A DNA stretch of 6,923 nt from Schwartzia sp. (in: firmicutes) (GTDB taxonomy: Bacteria > Bacillota > Negativicutes > Selenomonadales > Selenomonadaceae), in assembly GCA_017939945.1 (NCBI GenBank), contig JAGAZS010000081.1:1-6923 (forward strand). The letters run 5' to 3'. Numbering within the stretch: position 1 is the first letter of the stretch; every line of letters begins with the position of its first letter. The position numbers and the translations under genes are program-made. This document shows, in pieces, positions 1 to 5,535 of the stretch. The notes under the pieces are model-generated. The model worked only from the letters and a program-made list of their open reading frames with translations. It was not told where the DNA came from and made no database searches.

Positions 1-18
1 AAAAGGAGGTAATTCGAT

Positions 19-99
19 ATGCAAAAAACTTCCGGCATTATTTCCCATGCTGCGTTCGTTCTCGCGGTATGTGCGCTTATTCTTTCGCTTGCAAAATAA
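19..99 (+). CDS. 26-residue hydrophobic small membrane peptide (possible holin-like/type I toxin)
   Basis: A short reading frame starts at ATG 19 and ends at TAA 97-99. It follows an essentially perfect Shine-Dalgarno sequence (AAAGGAGGT at 2-10) with normal spacing, which is the main reason to believe it. The peptide starts MQKTSG and continues as one hydrophobic stretch (residues about 7-24), ending in Ala-Lys, so a single membrane-spanning helix is expected. Size, strong ribosome binding site, single helix and basic last residue fit the very small hydrophobic toxins of Firmicute type I systems (Fst, TxpA and 'putative holin-like toxin' types). The downstream promoters and stem-loops also fit such a locus. 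I do not recognise the exact family. It could instead be a small membrane regulator. Its own promoter would lie left of the window. Confidence 0.55.
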   Translation: MQKTSGIISHAAFVLAVCALILSLAK

Positions 100-103
100 A
101 TAA

Positions 104-124
104 CGCAGGACGCGCAATCCTGCG
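104..124 (-). terminator. Stem-loop after the small peptide gene; terminator-like on the minus strand
   Basis: Arms CGCAGGA (104-110) and TCCTGCG (118-124) pair perfectly across a 7-base loop. Read on the plus strand the hairpin is followed by AAAGTC and is a poor terminator. Read on the minus strand it is followed by TTATTTATTTT, a loose U-rich tract, so it could stop a leftward transcript just past the peptide's stop codon. Confidence 0.35.
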
Positions 125-130
125 AAAGTC

Positions 131-159
131 TTGACGATGTTTTGGGAAAACGATATAAC
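131..159 (+). promoter_or_regulatory. Sigma-70-type promoter TTGACG-17-TATAAC
   Basis: A -35 box TTGACG (131-136) and a -10 box TATAAC (154-159) are separated by exactly 17 bases, each matching 5 of 6 consensus positions. Transcription would start near 166 and run rightward straight into the perfect palindrome at 185-233. No convincing reading frame with a ribosome binding site follows, so any product would be an untranslated RNA. Confidence 0.5.
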
Positions 160-184
160 TCGGCAGATAATGCTGCCTCGTTGA

Positions 185-233
185 AATGCCTTAGTTCAGA
201 GTTTGTCGTTGACAAACTCTGAACTAAGGCATT
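185..233. repeat. Perfect 23-bp palindrome with 3-base loop
   Basis: Arms 185-207 and 211-233 are exact reverse complements across the loop GTT (208-210). Neither side is followed by a plain run of T, so it is not a standard terminator. As RNA it would be a near-uninterrupted duplex hairpin; as DNA it could form a cruciform. The right arm carries a TTGACA -35 box. It may be a repeat element, a regulator binding site or the core of a small RNA. Confidence 0.75.
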
Positions 234-238
234 ATATT
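209..238 (+). promoter_or_regulatory. Promoter TTGACA-18-TATATT inside the palindrome's right arm
   Basis: A perfect -35 box TTGACA (209-214) begins in the palindrome's loop and continues into its right arm. A -10-like TATATT (233-238) follows after 18 bases; TATTAT at 235-240 is an alternative at a poorer 20-base spacing. Transcription would begin near 245 and meet the stem-loop at 288-332. On the opposite strand the same AT-rich stretch reads TATAAT, so a leftward promoter is also possible, though only a weak -35 (TTGTCG, 19-base spacing) is visible. Confidence 0.45.
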
Positions 239-244
239 ATAGAC

Positions 245-335
245 AAAGAAAAGGTGCTGCCGACAAGGTCAGCCCTTGAATAAGTGGATCAGAATGACCG
301 CACTCGTTGGAGCTTGGGCGGTCATTTCTGATTTC
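245..335 (+). ncRNA. Candidate small RNA between promoter and stem-loop
   Basis: This roughly 90-base stretch is bounded by the promoter at 209-238 and the stem-loop at 288-332. It lacks a start codon with a ribosome binding site. Near its 5' end GGTGCTG (254-260) and TCAGCCC (269-275) can form a second, imperfect stem. My recollection, not checked, is that small hydrophobic toxin genes in Firmicutes are often followed by a hairpin of the form AATGACCGC...GCGGTCATT, as seen here. The transcript is inferred entirely from sequence signals. Confidence 0.28.
288..332 (+). terminator. Long stem-loop, possible terminator of the candidate small RNA
   Basis: AATGACCGC (293-301) pairs perfectly with GCGGTCATT (318-326). 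Allowing one bulged T, the stem extends outward to ATCAG (288-292) with CTGAT (328-332). The loop is about 16 bases. The following sequence TTCTGCGGGATTTTC has only a weak T tract, so termination efficiency is uncertain. Confidence 0.45.
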
Positions 336-386
336 TGCGGGATTTTCGGAAATTACAAAGCCGTTTTATTCCCGAATCGCATACGC

Positions 387-420
387 AAAAGCGGGCAACG
401 CATTCGCGCCGCCCGCTTTT
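387..420. terminator. Bidirectional rho-independent terminator after the broken chemoreceptor
   Basis: Arms AAAAGCGGGC (387-396) and GCCCGCTTTT (411-420) are perfect complements with a 14-base loop. It lies 12 bases beyond the stop codon of the minus-strand receptor gene and would end that transcript at the run of four T. On the plus strand the hairpin is followed by TATTTT, so it can also stop rightward transcription from the 1-350 region. Confidence 0.8.
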
Positions 421-431
421 TATTTTCTGTC

Positions 432-2408
432 TTACACCTTGAACTTGCCCGTTGCCGCCTGAAGCTCCGTAGCGAGATCGGCCAGCGAATGGGACGCCGA
501 CGCGATCTCCTGGCTGGACGCCGACTGCTCCTCGGCTGCCGCCGAAATGGTCTGGGTTTCCTCGCTGGTCGAGCGGCTGACCTCGTCGATGGTGTCCATC
601 GCGCCGACGATGCCCTGCATGCCCTTCGACACTGTCTGCACCGCGCCGTTGATTTCCTCCATCTCCGACTTGATCGAAGCAACCCGCGCCGTGATATCCC
701 GGAACTGTTCGCCGACTTCGCGGATGGCCTGCGTGCCCAGCGCGACCTCGTTGGTACCCGCTTCCATCGCTACGACGGCTTCCTCGGTGTCGCCCTGGAT
801 CACCGCGATGCGGTTCTTGATTTCCTCTGCCGACTGCTGGGACTGCTCGGCCAGCTTCCTGACTTCCTCCGCCACGACCGAGAAACCGCGTCCCGCCTCG
901 CCGGCGCGCGCCGCCTCGATAGCCGCATTCAGCGCCAAGAGGTTCGTCTGGTCGGCAATGGCGGAGATGCTCTCGACGATCTGGCCGATCTGCTTCGAGT
1001 TCTCGCCGAGCTTCTTGACGACCTGCGCCGAGTTCGCCACGCTCTGCTCGATGCCGTTCATCTTGTCCATCGCGTTGTTCATCAGCTGTGCGCCGTGGTC
1101 GGCGGCGCCCGCCATCTGCTCGGTGTTCTCCGTGACCGCCTCGGCCTTTTCCGTCATGGCGTTGATGTCGATGAAGGCCGAGTCGATGTTCTGCTTCGCG
1201 CCGTCCACGCTGGCAAGCTGCTTCTCCATGCCGCTAGAGACCTCGACAATAGTCTGCGCCACATGGGTCGCCGCCTCCGCCGCCTGCTGGGAGCTGGCCG
1301 TCAGCTCCTCGGAGCTGGCCGCGACTTGCTCCGCCGTGTGCGCCATCTGCGTGATCAGGTCCCGGATATTTTTCATCATCGTATTGAACTGCCCGGACAT
1401 TTCGCCAAATTCATCACTGGAATTCACCGGCAACGGATCCAATCGCAAGTTGCCTTTGGACATTTCGCCCATGTGGCCGACGAGTCCCTTGATTTGCCCC
1501 ACAATCGCGTTGGCAAAGAACAGCAGCGCGGCGACAATCAAGAGCACGCCGACGACAGTCAAGACGCCGTAAATCATTTTCAGCTTCGTCAGCTCCGCGA
1601 ACACGAAATCCGCCGGAACGCTGAGCGCCGTAATCCACCCTGTCGCGCCCATCGAGTCATAGGCGATGACCAACTCCTGCCCGTCCACATTCGCGGTGAA
1701 ATAGCCTTTCTTCTTCTGCGCCATGTCCGCGATGTGCTCTTTCAATACAGGATTGTCCGTGACCGGCTTCAAATTCTCCTTCTCGTCCGCCGAGGCGATA
1801 ATCAGCCCGCTGGCAGGATTCAGGATCATTCCTTTGCCCTGCCCGTCAAACTTGATATTTTTTGTCTGCTGGGAGAGCGTGTCAATCTTGAACATGACGC
1901 CGACCACGCCGCCCGACGCTCCCTGCCGCTTGTAAGGGACGCCCGCCGCGCAGACCGTGTCGCCCGTAGTCTTCGAGACTTAAGGATCGCTGTAGGCGAG
2001 CTTGCCCGCCTCATGCGCTTTCACATACCAAGCGCGTTTCGTCCACTCGGCCTTGCCTGTCTGGTTGCCGCCGTGCAGCGCCATCGTATAGCCGTTCTCC
2101 ATGACGTGCATCAAATTCGTCATTTCCTTGTCGTCGGCGACCGCTTGCGTCAGGTTCTGGCTCCGCGCATAGGCTTCCTCGGACGCGGGGATATGCGCGA
2201 TAATCGACGCGACGCCCTGCGCGAGCTGACCTTTGGACAGCAGCCAAGACTCCGCCTCGCTGGACTCCGCCTCGATGGTGGAGACAATTTCTTTTTCCAG
2301 CGTCGTCGTCACCGCGTTGGACGCCGTGAAATATCCGACGATGGAAACGATCGCCATGATGGCGCCCGCTACGCCCGAAAGCGCGAAAAATTTCTGCTTG
2401 ACGTTCAT
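432..2408 (-). pseudogene. Methyl-accepting chemotaxis protein, dCache type, interrupted by an in-frame stop
   Basis: Read through, this would be a 658-codon chemoreceptor. The ATG at 2406-2408 has an AAAGGATG ribosome binding site. Residues about 7-28 form the first membrane helix, about 33-275 an extracellular dCache-like sensor, about 278-302 the second helix, then a HAMP linker. From about 359 to the end is the cytoplasmic MCP signalling domain, with the conserved hairpin tip (EAARAGEAGR, about 498-507) that contacts CheA and CheW. Codon 143 is TAA (1980-1982), with no frame change on either side: it follows AYSDP and precedes VSKTTGD. dCache domains usually have a Tyr after this DP, so a single base change from TAC or TAT explains the lesion. 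Upstream only a 142-residue secreted stub is made. A GTG at 1905-1907 opens the 491-codon downstream part, but it has no good ribosome binding site. There is no C-terminal NWETF-type pentapeptide. Likely a recent nonsense pseudogene; a sequencing error cannot be excluded. Confidence 0.88.
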
Positions 2409-2451
2409 ACAATCATCCTTTCTTCTCTTTGAACATTAGCTCAACGTGTTC

Positions 2452-2480
2452 ATTATCCAAATTGCGGGACAGCTTGTCAA
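2452..2480 (-). promoter_or_regulatory. Strong sigma-70-type promoter of the dCache chemoreceptor gene
   Basis: On the minus strand TTGACA (2475-2480) and GATAAT (2452-2457) are separated by exactly 17 bases, matching 6/6 and 5/6 of consensus. Transcription would start near 2445, giving a leader of about 37 bases to the ATG at 2408. The promoter is intact even though the gene is broken, which suggests the damage is recent. The hairpin-rich element ends only about 2 bases upstream of the -35 box. Confidence 0.72.
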
Positions 2481-2482
2481 GG

Positions 2483-2622
2483 ACTAATACTCATCTCAGA
2501 CCAAATTTTTAAAAAAATTTTGACCTGAGATGCGCCTGCTTCGCAGGCTACAGCCGCGCTAAAGCGCGTCTGACGTCTCATGCAATCGCAGTAAGGATTT
2601 AAAAATCCTAACTGCGATTAGT
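2483..2622. repeat. 140-bp intergenic element of four consecutive hairpins (MITE-like or structured RNA)
   Basis: Four inverted repeats lie in tandem. A: CATCTCAG (2492-2499) with CTGAGATG (2525-2532), plus an AT-rich inner stem at 2502-2522. B: GCCTGC (2534-2539) with GCAGGC (2543-2548). C: CGCGCT (2555-2560) with AGCGCG (2563-2568). D: a 17-base arm (2584-2600) with its complement (2603-2619), one A-A mismatch and a 2-base loop. The outer ends ACTAAT (2483-2488) and ATTAGT (2617-2622) are inverted. No reading frame is convincing. The compact end-to-end folding suggests a non-autonomous mobile repeat or a folded RNA. The family is not recognised. Confidence 0.6.
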
Positions 2623-2650
2623 ATAATTTTTATATTTTGCATCATCACAG

Positions 2651-2682
2651 AAAAAAGCGGCGCCAAAAGACGCCGCTTTTTT
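2651..2682 (-). terminator. Rho-independent terminator of the 4HB chemoreceptor gene
   Basis: Twelve-base arms (2651-2662 and 2671-2682) pair perfectly: GCGGCG/CGCCGC flanked by six A and six T. The loop is 8 bases. It lies 20 bases past the stop codon of the minus-strand receptor and ends in six T on that strand. The symmetric A/T flanks make it usable in both directions. Confidence 0.9.
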
Positions 2683-2702
2683 GTATGCCTTTATGAAATA
2701 CT

Positions 2703-4430
2703 TTACCGTGTCCGGAACGCGCCCGTCGCCGTTTGCAGCTCCATGGCAAGATCGGCCAGCGAATGGGACGCCGACGCGATTTCCTGGCTGGAGGCCGACT
2801 GCTCTTCCGCCGCCGCCGAAATGGTCTGGGTTTCCTCCGAAGTGTTGCGGCTGACCGAGTCGATGGTATCCATCGCGCTGACGATGCCCCGCATGCCCTT
2901 GGACACGGTTTGCACCGCGCCGTTGATTTCGGACATCTGCGTCTTGATGGACGCGACGCGGCTCGTGATATCCTTGAACTGCTCGCCCACCTCGCGGATG
3001 GCCTGGGTGCCAAGCGCGACTTCGTTGGTTCCGGCTTCCATGGCGACCACCGCTTCCTCCGTATCGCCCTGGATGATGGAAATGCGGTTCTTGATTTCCT
3101 CCGCCGAGGTCTGGGACTGCTCGGCCAGTTTCCTGACTTCTTCCGCGACCACGGAGAACCCGCGGCCCGCCTCGCCGGCGCGCGCGGCCTCGATAGCCGC
3201 GTTCAGCGCGAGGAGGTTCGTCTGGTCGGCAATCGCCGAAATGCTCTCGACGATCTGCCCGATCTGCTTCGAGTTCTCGCCCAGCTTCTTGACCACCTGC
3301 GCGGAGTTCGCCACGCTGTGCTCGATGCCGTTCATCTTGTCCATGGCGTTGTGCATGAGCTGCGCGCCGTGGTCGGCCGCCGCCGCCATCTGCTCGGTGT
3401 TGTCCGTAATCTCCTCGGCCTTCTTCGTCATGGCCTCCATATCGAGGAACGCCGCGTCAATATGCTGCTTCGCGCCATCCACGCTGGTGAGCTGCTGCTC
3501 CATGCCGCTGGCGACGCCGACGATGGTCTGGGCGACATGGGTCGCCGCTTCCGCCGCCTGCTGGGAGCTTGCCGTCAGCTCTTCCGAGCTTGCCGCCACC
3601 TGCTCCGCGCCGTGGGAAATCTTTTCGATGAGCTTCTTGACCGCGTCCACCATGCGGTTGTTGCAATCGCCCAGCTCGGTCAGCTCGTTGTGACCGTCCA
3701 GCGCTACCTTGTGGGTCAGGTCGCCCTTCGCCATCTCTTCGGATACGCGGATCAGTTCCTCCAGCGCGCTCTTGATGGAGCTGATCAGGAGCCACGCGGC
3801 AAGAACCGTGATGATGACCGCGACAGCCGCCGTGCCCATGGCCAGCGTCTTGGAGTTCGCGATATCCGACTCGATGCGGTCGGTCCCGATCTTCATCCCG
3901 CCATCATTGGTCTTCAGCATCTTCTGGGCCTGCTCGTTGACCGCGAGGAACGCTTGGCGGTCCGGCCCCATGTAGTTGTTCTTTGCCTCCTCGACCTGGC
4001 CGGCCTTGACCAGCTTCAGCGTGTTGGCCTGCCGCCCCTGGTAGTCAGCCCACAGCTTTTTCAGGTCCGCAAGGTCCTTCTTGTCCCGCTCCCTGGCCTC
4101 GGCGCGGACGTATTCGCGCTTCTCCAGCGCCTCGCCATATGCCACGAAGAGCTTCTCGATCTCGACCAACTTCGCGTCCACCTGCTTGATGCGCTCGTCG
4201 ACAGTCTCGGGCCGGATCAGCGCCATCGCCGCGTAGCGGCGCGCGTCCGCCGCGTCCATGGCCCACCGGTTCATGTCCTGCATCATCGGAATCCGCTCTT
4301 TCGCCAAGTTGTCCACTTCACCCTGCACCGCGTTCAGGGTATAGATGGAAAACCCGACATAACCGAGAAACAGCACGACGACAAGACCAAACCCCAAAAA
4401 CAGCCTCGTCTTGATGGATAGATTGTTCAT
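2703..4430 (-). CDS. Methyl-accepting chemotaxis protein with four-helix-bundle sensor
   Basis: A 575-residue inner-membrane chemoreceptor that controls CheA activity through CheW. Residues about 9-31 form the first membrane helix. Residues about 32-190 are a helical, charged periplasmic region of the 4HB_MCP type (note MMQDMNRWAMDAADARR near 49-65). Residues about 197-217 are the second helix, about 218-268 a HAMP linker, and about 275-575 the MCP signalling domain with hairpin tip EAARAGEAGR (414-423). Gln/Glu-rich stretches in both long helices are plausible methylation regions; there is no C-terminal CheR-binding pentapeptide. The ATG at 4428-4430 is chosen because it sits just after GGGGAGAGAGG and directly before a typical MNNLSIKTR start; an in-frame extension 10 codons upstream would overlap that site. 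Its last 300 residues align without gaps to the broken receptor downstream (about 89% identical by hand). The ligand cannot be read from the sequence. Transcribed alone, between its own promoter region and terminator. Confidence 0.95.
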   Translation of the reverse strand: MNNLSIKTRLFLGFGLVVVLFLGYVGFSIYTLNAVQGEVDNLAKERIPMMQDMNRWAMDAADARRYAAMALIRPETVDERIKQVDAKLVEIEKLFVAYGEALEKREYVRAEARERDKKDLADLKKLWADYQGRQANTLKLVKAGQVEEAKNNYMGPDRQAFLAVNEQAQKMLKTNDGGMKIGTDRIESDIANSKTLAMGTAAVAVIITVLAAWLLISSIKSALEELIRVSEEMAKGDLTHKVALDGHNELTELGDCNNRMVDAVKKLIEKISHGAEQVAASSEELTASSQQAAEAATHVAQTIVGVASGMEQQLTSVDGAKQHIDAAFLDMEAMTKKAEEITDNTEQMAAAADHGAQLMHNAMDKMNGIEHSVANSAQVVKKLGENSKQIGQIVESISAIADQTNLLALNAAIEAARAGEAGRGFSVVAEEVRKLAEQSQTSAEEIKNRISIIQGDTEEAVVAMEAGTNEVALGTQAIREVGEQFKDITSRVASIKTQMSEINGAVQTVSKGMRGIVSAMDTIDSVSRNTSEETQTISAAAEEQSASSQEIASASHSLADLAMELQTATGAFRTR

Positions 4431-4506
4431 AAGCCTCTCTCCCCTTTGCTCTTCCGCCAACGCCTAACAAACCCGGGACACGCCGCCCATTGTTCTCGAC
4501 GTCGCT

Positions 4507-4533
4507 TCGTCGGCAGAGAAATTTTATGGGTTA
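4507..4533 (-). promoter_or_regulatory. Candidate sigma-28 (FliA/SigD) promoter of the 4HB chemoreceptor
   Basis: On the minus strand TAAC (4530-4533) is followed after 15 bases by GCCGACGA (4507-4514). The motility sigma factor consensus is TAAA-N15-GCCGATAA, so 3/4 and 6/8 positions match at the standard spacing. Chemoreceptor genes are commonly in that regulon, which supports the call, but the match is imperfect. A start near 4500 would leave a 70-base leader. Confidence 0.35.
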
Positions 4534-4562
4534 ATAATATCATTTTTGCTTCAAAACGTAAA
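4534..4562 (-). promoter_or_regulatory. Candidate sigma-70-type promoter of the 4HB chemoreceptor
   Basis: On the minus strand TTTACG (4557-4562) and TATTAT (4534-4539) are 17 bases apart in otherwise AT-rich DNA. Transcription would start near 4527. It abuts the sigma-28-like site, so the two could be used as tandem promoters. Confidence 0.4.
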
Positions 4563-4640
4563 CAATTATTTTCAGTTTTTTTCCTTCTTACCTTCTTGCA
4601 TTTCTGCTATTCAGCGAGCGAACAAAAGCAGGGGGTGCAC

Positions 4641-4676
4641 AAAAAGGCGCGCTGCCCCAATGCCTCGGGCAGCGCG
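4641..4676 (-). terminator. Rho-independent terminator of the solute-binding/GGDEF remnant gene
   Basis: CGCGCTGCCC (4648-4657) and GGGCAGCGCG (4667-4676) pair perfectly across a 9-base loop. On the minus strand the stem is followed by CC and five T (4645-4641). It lies about 30 bases past the stop codon of the minus-strand gene. On the plus strand four T follow, so it may be partly bidirectional. Confidence 0.85.
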
Positions 4677-4705
4677 TTTTCGTTGTTTTCCTGAAAAACC
4701 GGCGA

Positions 4706-5284
4706 TTATATCACGATGCCGTTCTCCTTCGCGGCTTTCAGATTGCTCTTGTTCACATACATGTTTTGGTCTGCCCGCTCGAACACGGGCGCCACACAAT
4801 TGTCGTTATCATGCTTCGACATGCCGCTTCCCTGGTTGACGCCGATCTTCTTTCCGTTGAAGGACGACAGATTGTCCGCGGAAATCGCCTTGTTGTTCGC
4901 GTCGATAAAAATATAGTACGCCTCGGAACCCATGGGCAGATCGGGATAAAACATGGAATTCGCACGTTCCGCCGTAAAGGAAACGTCGCTGAGCAAATCA
5001 ATCTCCCCCGCTTTCAGCTTCTGAAGCAGGTTCGACCAACTGTCCTCCACATACTCGTATGTCCATCCCGTATACGCGGCAATCTTATGCTGATATTCGT
5101 AGTCAAGACCGCGCCGCCGTCCGAACTTGTCCCTGTAGCAGAACGTCGATTCATACCAGCCGACGCGCACGACCTTGTTTCCGGTTTCCTGCGCCTGCGC
5201 CGCCGGCATTGGCGTACTCACGGCAAACGCCAGCAGCAAAACAATCCATACTATCCGTTTCAAACCTTTATATAGGCTGCCCAT
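4706..5284 (-). CDS. Truncated solute-binding domain fused to the tail of a GGDEF domain (deletion remnant)
   Basis: A 192-residue exported protein. Residues 1-31 are a Sec signal peptide (basic start, hydrophobic core at about 11-22, AQA cleavage motif). Residues about 37-152 match the first part of a family 3 solute-binding domain, of the kind that senses amino acids at the front of membrane sensor proteins (VVRVGWYES, LDYEYQHKIAAYTGW, LKAGEIDLLSDVSFT, KKIGVNQGS). The domain then stops at its hinge, without its second lobe. From about residue 154 the sequence is the C-terminus of a GGDEF domain: GMSKHDND, then FERADQNMY. It aligns with GLSEYDED and FSRADQEMY in the neighbouring cyclase. I infer an ancestral solute-binding/membrane/GGDEF cyclase that lost its membrane helix and catalytic core by an in-frame deletion near 4823-4834. 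The start at 5282-5284 has GGAGG six bases upstream. Promoter and terminator remain, so a small periplasmic protein may still be made; cyclase activity is impossible. Confidence 0.85.
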   Translation of the reverse strand: MGSLYKGLKRIVWIVLLLAFAVSTPMPAAQAQETGNKVVRVGWYESTFCYRDKFGRRRGLDYEYQHKIAAYTGWTYEYVEDSWSNLLQKLKAGEIDLLSDVSFTAERANSMFYPDLPMGSEAYYIFIDANNKAISADNLSSFNGKKIGVNQGSGMSKHDNDNCVAPVFERADQNMYVNKSNLKAAKENGIVI

Positions 5285-5336
5285 GACTCGCCTCCGAACA
5301 ATCCGACGTACCCGTATATCGGGTTTACCTATATTA

Positions 5337-5365
5337 ATTCTATAAGTTTAACGTTTTTCCTGCAA
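5337..5365 (-). promoter_or_regulatory. Sigma-70-type promoter of the solute-binding/GGDEF remnant gene
   Basis: On the minus strand TTGCAG (5360-5365) and TAGAAT (5337-5342) are 17 bases apart (4/6 and 5/6 matches). Transcription would start near 5330. A short inverted repeat ACCCG-TATAT-CGGGT (5310-5324) lies between this start and the ribosome binding site and could be an operator or a small leader hairpin; no regulator is identified. Confidence 0.5.
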
Positions 5366-5414
5366 AAAAATCAGTCATCCACAAATTTTGGAATCGGATA
5401 CAGGGAAAATCGTA

Positions 5415-5443
5415 TTGAGCCGAACGCCTGATTATGTTAAAAT
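5415..5443 (+). promoter_or_regulatory. Sigma-70-type promoter of the diguanylate cyclase gene
   Basis: TTGAGC (5415-5420) and TAAAAT (5438-5443) are separated by 17 bases (4/6 and 5/6 matches). Transcription would start near 5450, leaving a leader of about 86 bases. It faces away from the minus-strand promoter at 5337-5365, with about 50 bases between the two -35 boxes, so a protein bound here could affect both genes. Confidence 0.55.
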
Positions 5444-5464
5444 ATCAGAAAATACCACTTTTTT

Positions 5465-5489
5465 AAGCACCGCCCAAATCATGGTGCTT
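5465..5489 (+). promoter_or_regulatory. Leader hairpin in the cyclase 5' untranslated region (attenuator-like)
   Basis: AAGCACC (5465-5471) and GGTGCTT (5483-5489) pair perfectly with an 11-base loop and are followed by TCTTGTTGTTT, a broken U-rich tract. It lies between the promoter and the ribosome binding site. It could cause partial early termination or simply stabilise the leader. No competing anti-terminator stem is clear, and the leader does not show a recognisable c-di-GMP riboswitch. Confidence 0.4.
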
Positions 5490-5535
5490 TCTTGTTGTTT
5501 ACCAAACCTCACAATGATCATCGCGAGGAGCCGCT

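Noticed and set aside
1980..1982. Programmed readthrough or recoding of the TAA in the dCache receptor
   Set aside because: Known recoding uses TGA (selenocysteine) or TAG (pyrrolysine). No supporting structure is evident beyond the TAA, so a plain nonsense mutation is simpler.
276..2432. Long plus-strand open frame (718 codons) opposite the broken dCache chemoreceptor
   Set aside because: Its start lies in the stem-loop region, it has no ribosome binding site, and its Arg/Leu/His-rich product is typical of the antisense of a GC-rich gene. The minus strand has clear MCP domains.
2483..2622. CRISPR array
   Set aside because: The inverted repeats differ from each other and there are no direct repeats with regular unique spacers.
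2733..4421. Long plus-strand open frame (562 codons) opposite the 4HB chemoreceptor
   Set aside because: Same antisense artefact: no start signals, low-complexity composition, fully covered by the intact minus-strand gene.
4446..4694. Plus-strand 82-codon frame between the 4HB chemoreceptor and the solute-binding remnant
   Set aside because: It runs across the promoters and through the terminator hairpin, with no ribosome binding site and no recognisable domain.
5450..5535. c-di-GMP riboswitch in the cyclase leader
   Set aside because: The leader is short and AT-rich and shows only one simple hairpin, without the conserved two-helix GEMM core.
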